NCBI RefSeq assembly: GCF_010731595.1
Contig: NZ_AP022582.1
Coordinates: 4,960,001-5,024,000 of the forward strand
DNA from: Mycobacterium seoulense
GTDB lineage: Bacteria; Actinomycetota; Actinomycetes; Mycobacteriales; Mycobacteriaceae
Reading direction: 5' to 3'
DNA: 64,000 bases
Numbering within the stretch: the first letter of the stretch is position 1; each line of letters starts with the position of its first letter. Below the pieces are notes generated by a model. The model saw only the letters and a program-made list of their open reading frames with translations. It had not been told where the DNA came from and did no database searches. A program made the translations under genes and the position numbers. Below, in pieces: positions 61,442 to 64,000 of this stretch.

Positions 61442-62788
61442 CTACCAGTTCGTGACGATGAGCGTGTTGAGCAGCACCGCACCGGCGGCGTTGAGCCCCA
61501 GCCACGCCCGGTGCGACCGGACGGGCAGCAGCGCGGGCGCCGCGGTGAGCCAGATGGTGAAGGGCAGCCAGATCCGCTCGACCTCGGCCTTGCTCAGCAT
61601 GCTCAAATCCGCGCAGGCGATGGCGGCCAGCGCTGCCAGCAGCAGCAGGTGGAACCCGGAGCGGCGCCGGATGGCCGCCCAGTCGAATACCCGGCTGACG
61701 CCGGCGACGCTGCCCAGCCCGATCGCGCACACCACGGACGCCAGGTTGGCCCAGCTCCAGTAGGTGAACGGCCGGTCCTTGGCGATGCCCTGCCAATAGC
61801 GTTGCTGCACAAGGGTGTAGCCGTCGAACCAGTAGAACCCCGCGACCGCGAAGCTGGAGGCCACCGCCACCGCGGCCAGCGTCGCCGGGCCGAGCGCCCG
61901 CAGCGCCGCCCGCCAGTCCGCGGCCGATGCCAGCACCGCCAGGGCCGGCAGCCCCATCAACATCAGGCCGTAGTTGCAGAACACGCCCCAGCCCAGCAGC
62001 AGGCCCGCGGCGGCGGCCGCCCACGCGGGGAACCGGACGGGCCGGTGTACCGCCACGGCCAACAGCGCGATGCCCCAGGCCGCGATCCCAGCGAAATATC
62101 CGTCGGCCGACACCGCGACCCAGATCGCCGTCGGCGCCACCGCCACGAACGGCGCGGCGCGGCGCGCGGTCTGCTCGTCCGCCAGCGCGCGGACCGCGAT
62201 CAGCACCGCGGCAGCCGCGCTGCTCCCGACCAGCAGGCACAGCAGCCCGGCCCAGGCGCCCCCGTGCAGGCCGATCCGGTCCAGCCACACGAACGTCAGC
62301 AACGCGCCGGGCGGATGGCCGGAGACGTGCGTGGTCCAGGAGTTCGGCTGGTAGTCGACGATCCGGCTCGAGAACGTGCGCACCGTGGCGGGGATGTCGG
62401 CGATGCCGGGCACCTGTGACAGGTATTCGTCCCGCGTGGTCAGCCGGCCGGCGAAGCCGCGCTGCCAGCCGTCGATCATCGCCAGCGCGAACGCCCATCC
62501 GCAGGCGGCGGCCCAGGCGCTCAGAGTCAGAGCCCGCCACGAAAGGCGTTGCGCCAGAACCGGTCCCCATACCACCGCGGCGACCGCGATGGCGACGGCC
62601 GGTCCGGTGCCCCAGCTGGCGTGGACCTCCCAGGCCCCGAAAATCGGGGCGGCCCCGGCGTGGGTGCCGAATCGCTCCTGCGCGACGTCGGTGCGCGGCC
62701 GGACGCCCCAGTGCAGGCGCGGCAGCAGGAACGCCGCCGCCACCAGAACCGCCCCGGCCGCGACGGCCGGCACCTCCCGACGTGCCAC
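61442..62788 (-). CDS. Polytopic membrane protein, GT-C-like (Rv0541c orthologue)
   Basis: A 448-residue protein with about eleven transmembrane helices. After the first helix the extracytoplasmic loop contains VHASWGTGPAV; later loops contain SSRIVDYQPNSWTTHVSGHPPGALL and FYWFDGYTLVQQRYWQGIA. The layout resembles GT-C mannosyl- or arabinosyl-transferases that use lipid-linked sugars, but no diagnostic motif is certain. GTG 62788 gives the M. tuberculosis length. It follows menE by 11 bp, so it is co-transcribed. Confidence 0.87.
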   Translation of the reverse strand: MARREVPAVAAGAVLVAAAFLLPRLHWGVRPRTDVAQERFGTHAGAAPIFGAWEVHASWGTGPAVAIAVAAVVWGPVLAQRLSWRALTLSAWAAACGWAFALAMIDGWQRGFAGRLTTRDEYLSQVPGIADIPATVRTFSSRIVDYQPNSWTTHVSGHPPGALLTFVWLDRIGLHGGAWAGLLCLLVGSSAAAAVLIAVRALADEQTARRAAPFVAVAPTAIWVAVSADGYFAGIAAWGIALLAVAVHRPVRFPAWAAAAAGLLLGWGVFCNYGLMLMGLPALAVLASAADWRAALRALGPATLAAVAVASSFAVAGFYWFDGYTLVQQRYWQGIAKDRPFTYWSWANLASVVCAIGLGSVAGVSRVFDWAAIRRRSGFHLLLLAALAAIACADLSMLSKAEVERIWLPFTIWLTAAPALLPVRSHRAWLGLNAAGAVLLNTLIVTNW

Positions 62789-62799
62789 GGTCGACCAGC

Positions 62800-63882
62800 C
62801 TATTGGTCGTCCGAACCGGCGAAGCGGCGCGCCAAGGCCGTCCGGTCGACCTTGCCGATGCCGCGTCGCGGCAACGCATCGACGACGTGCAGCTCGCGCG
62901 GTGCGGCGGTGGCGTCCAGGGTGCGCGCCACGTGCGCGCGCAGCGCGTCCAGTGTGGGCGCCGTGCACCCCTCGGACACCACGATCGCGGCAACCACCCG
63001 CTGGCCCAGCCGGTCGTCGGCCAGGCCGAAGACCGCACAGTCCCCGACGGCGGGGTGGCTGCCCAGCGCGGCCTCGACCAGCTGCGGCAGCACGGTCAAC
63101 CCACCCGTGCTGATCGCGTCGTCGGCGCGGCCCAGCACGGTCAGCACGCCCGCCCCGTCGAGGACGCCGAGATCGTCGGTGCGGAACCAGCCCGGCTCGG
63201 CGAACGGGTCGGGGTCCACCGGGTTGCGGTAGCCCTTGGCCAGGGTCGCGCCGCCGAGCGCGATGCGCCCGCCGTCCGCCACCCGGACCAGCACGCCGTC
63301 CAGGGGCACGCCGTCGTACACGCAGCCGCCGGCGGTCTCGCTCATGCCGTAGGTGCGGACCACGGCGATGCCGGCCGCCGCGGCGGCGTCGAGCACGCCC
63401 TGCGGGGCCGGCCCGCCGCCGAGCAACACGGCGTCCAGTTCGGCGAGGGCGGCCGCGGCCGCCGGGTCGGTCAGCGTCTTGGCCAACTGCGCGGCGACCA
63501 GCGAGGCGTAGCGTCGGCCCGAGCCCAATCGCCTTATCGCACCGGGCAATTCGGCGACGTCGAAGCCGTCGGTGACGTCCAGCTCGACGGGCGCCGACCC
63601 GGCCAGCGCGCTGCGCACCAGCACCTGCAGCCCGGCGATGTGCTGCGGGGGCAATGCCAGCAGCCAACTGCCCGGCCCGCCGAGGCGGTCATGGGTGGCC
63701 CTCGCGCTGGCCGTCAGCGCGGCCGCGGTGAGCAGCGCCCCCTTGGGTGTACCGGTGGTTCCCGACGTCGTCACCACCAGGGCCACGTCGTCGTCGATGT
63801 CCTCCCCGACCCGCAGGGCCGCCCGCAGCGCGTCCGAGCCGGGGGGGAGGGCGACCAGTGCGGCCTCGCGGCCGTCGAGCAC
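62800..63882 (-). CDS. menE: o-Succinylbenzoate-CoA ligase MenE (Rv0542c), start uncertain
   Basis: An AMP-forming ligase that activates o-succinylbenzoate with CoA in menaquinone synthesis. About 360 residues are visible: P-loop VTTSGTTGTPKGALL, YGMSETAGGCVYDG, FRTDDLGVLDG and the C-terminal catalytic Lys in RRGIGKVDRTAL. It is the compact mycobacterial MenE. The annotated start is GTG 63882, but the in-frame stretch upstream (LRALTVPPGSAVSSLL and onward) looks coding and has no ATG, GTG or TTG before the preceding gene ends. The true N-terminus is probably slightly longer, from a rare start codon or a sequence error. Confidence 0.9.
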   Translation of the reverse strand: MLDGREAALVALPPGSDALRAALRVGEDIDDDVALVVTTSGTTGTPKGALLTAAALTASARATHDRLGGPGSWLLALPPQHIAGLQVLVRSALAGSAPVELDVTDGFDVAELPGAIRRLGSGRRYASLVAAQLAKTLTDPAAAAALAELDAVLLGGGPAPQGVLDAAAAAGIAVVRTYGMSETAGGCVYDGVPLDGVLVRVADGGRIALGGATLAKGYRNPVDPDPFAEPGWFRTDDLGVLDGAGVLTVLGRADDAISTGGLTVLPQLVEAALGSHPAVGDCAVFGLADDRLGQRVVAAIVVSEGCTAPTLDALRAHVARTLDATAAPRELHVVDALPRRGIGKVDRTALARRFAGSDDQ

Positions 63883-63950
63883 CCGCTCCAGCGCGGGTAG
63901 CAGCGACGAGACGGCCGAGCCCGGCGGGACCGTGAGGGCGCGCAGTACGG

Positions 63951-64000
63951 CTATGCGGGGTCCTCTGCCTGCTCCGCGTCGTCGAACGGCCAGCCCTGGG
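63951..64000 (-). CDS. DUF3349 protein C-terminus (Rv0543c orthologue, cut by window edge)
   Basis: The last 15 residues of a protein ending QGWPFDDAEQAEDPA before TAG at 63951-63953. The QGWP-LDD-type ending is typical of the small helical DUF3349 proteins such as Rv0543c, which sits upstream of menE in M. tuberculosis. The function of the family is unknown. Confidence 0.65.
   Translation of the reverse strand, partial: QGWPFDDAEQAEDPA

Noticed and set aside
1..64000. CRISPR arrays, tRNA, rRNA and intact insertion sequences
   Set aside because: I saw no regularly spaced repeats, no tRNA or rRNA signatures and no transposase gene anywhere in the window.

Overview
The window is chromosomal DNA from a slow-growing Mycobacterium, most likely of the M. 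avium complex or a close relative. Three things point there: high GC, a gene order that follows M. tuberculosis Rv0491 (regX3) to Rv0543c almost gene for gene, and mycobacterial hallmarks (MmpS/MmpL, PPE, cyclopropane mycolate synthase, WXG100 proteins, mycobacterial ribosomal protein bS22). The species is inferred from content only. Rv names below mark orthologues I recognise from order and sequence.

Layout. 1-232 is the end of regX3. 322-6190 is an accessory stretch absent from the M. tuberculosis order: a small Cys-rich protein, an mmpS-mmpL pair, a PPE gene with an unusual beta-rich tail, and a leftover PPE-SVP C-terminus. 6168-10884 holds a GMC oxidoreductase operon facing a FadR-type GntR regulator across a compact shared promoter/operator, followed by the Rv0495c orthologue. 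11013-18523 is a long plus-strand series: ppx1, Rv0497-Rv0499, proC, an excisionase-like HTH protein, bS22, a galE-like SDR gene and a PlsC-like acyltransferase. It ends at a strong hairpin facing cmaA2-Rv0504c-serB1.

21111-22801 replaces mmpS2-mmpL2 of M. tuberculosis. It holds a tandem palindromic repeat and a decayed ESX toxin cassette: two WXG100 genes, a frameshifted and truncated CpnT-like toxin N-domain, and an intact low-GC immunity-like gene. 22861-29192 is the heme operon (hemA, hemC, hemD fusion, hemB) with small membrane proteins. 29179-38537 carries a STAS protein, an acyltransferase-3 plus SGNH pair, an inserted cyclase/ATPase/LuxR regulator, a fused acyltransferase-SGNH protein and a Tat-exported esterase. 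38697-38808 can fold into a strong multi-hairpin structure in front of an SsuD-like monooxygenase gene. 40294-44629 has a methyltransferase (split in M. tuberculosis but intact here), an amino-acid permease, a frameshifted SpoIIAA-like gene, a flavin monooxygenase and a deazaflavin nitroreductase-like protein.

44788-50695 runs hemL, a phosphatase, a thioredoxin-like lipoprotein, ccdA, resB and ccsA, all overlapping: heme supply coupled to system II cytochrome c maturation. 50739-64000 has a MinD-like ATPase, small membrane proteins, fabH, menA, MTA phosphorylase, a galE-like SDR gene, polytopic membrane proteins, two glycosyltransferase-like genes, menE and the end of a DUF3349 gene; menA and menE belong to menaquinone synthesis.

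Most of the window is ordinary core chromosome. The most unusual parts are the toxin-immunity remnant with its orphan immunity-like gene, the structured leader at 38.7 kb, the PPE gene with its SVP remnant, and the operator that overlaps both promoters of the GntR locus.
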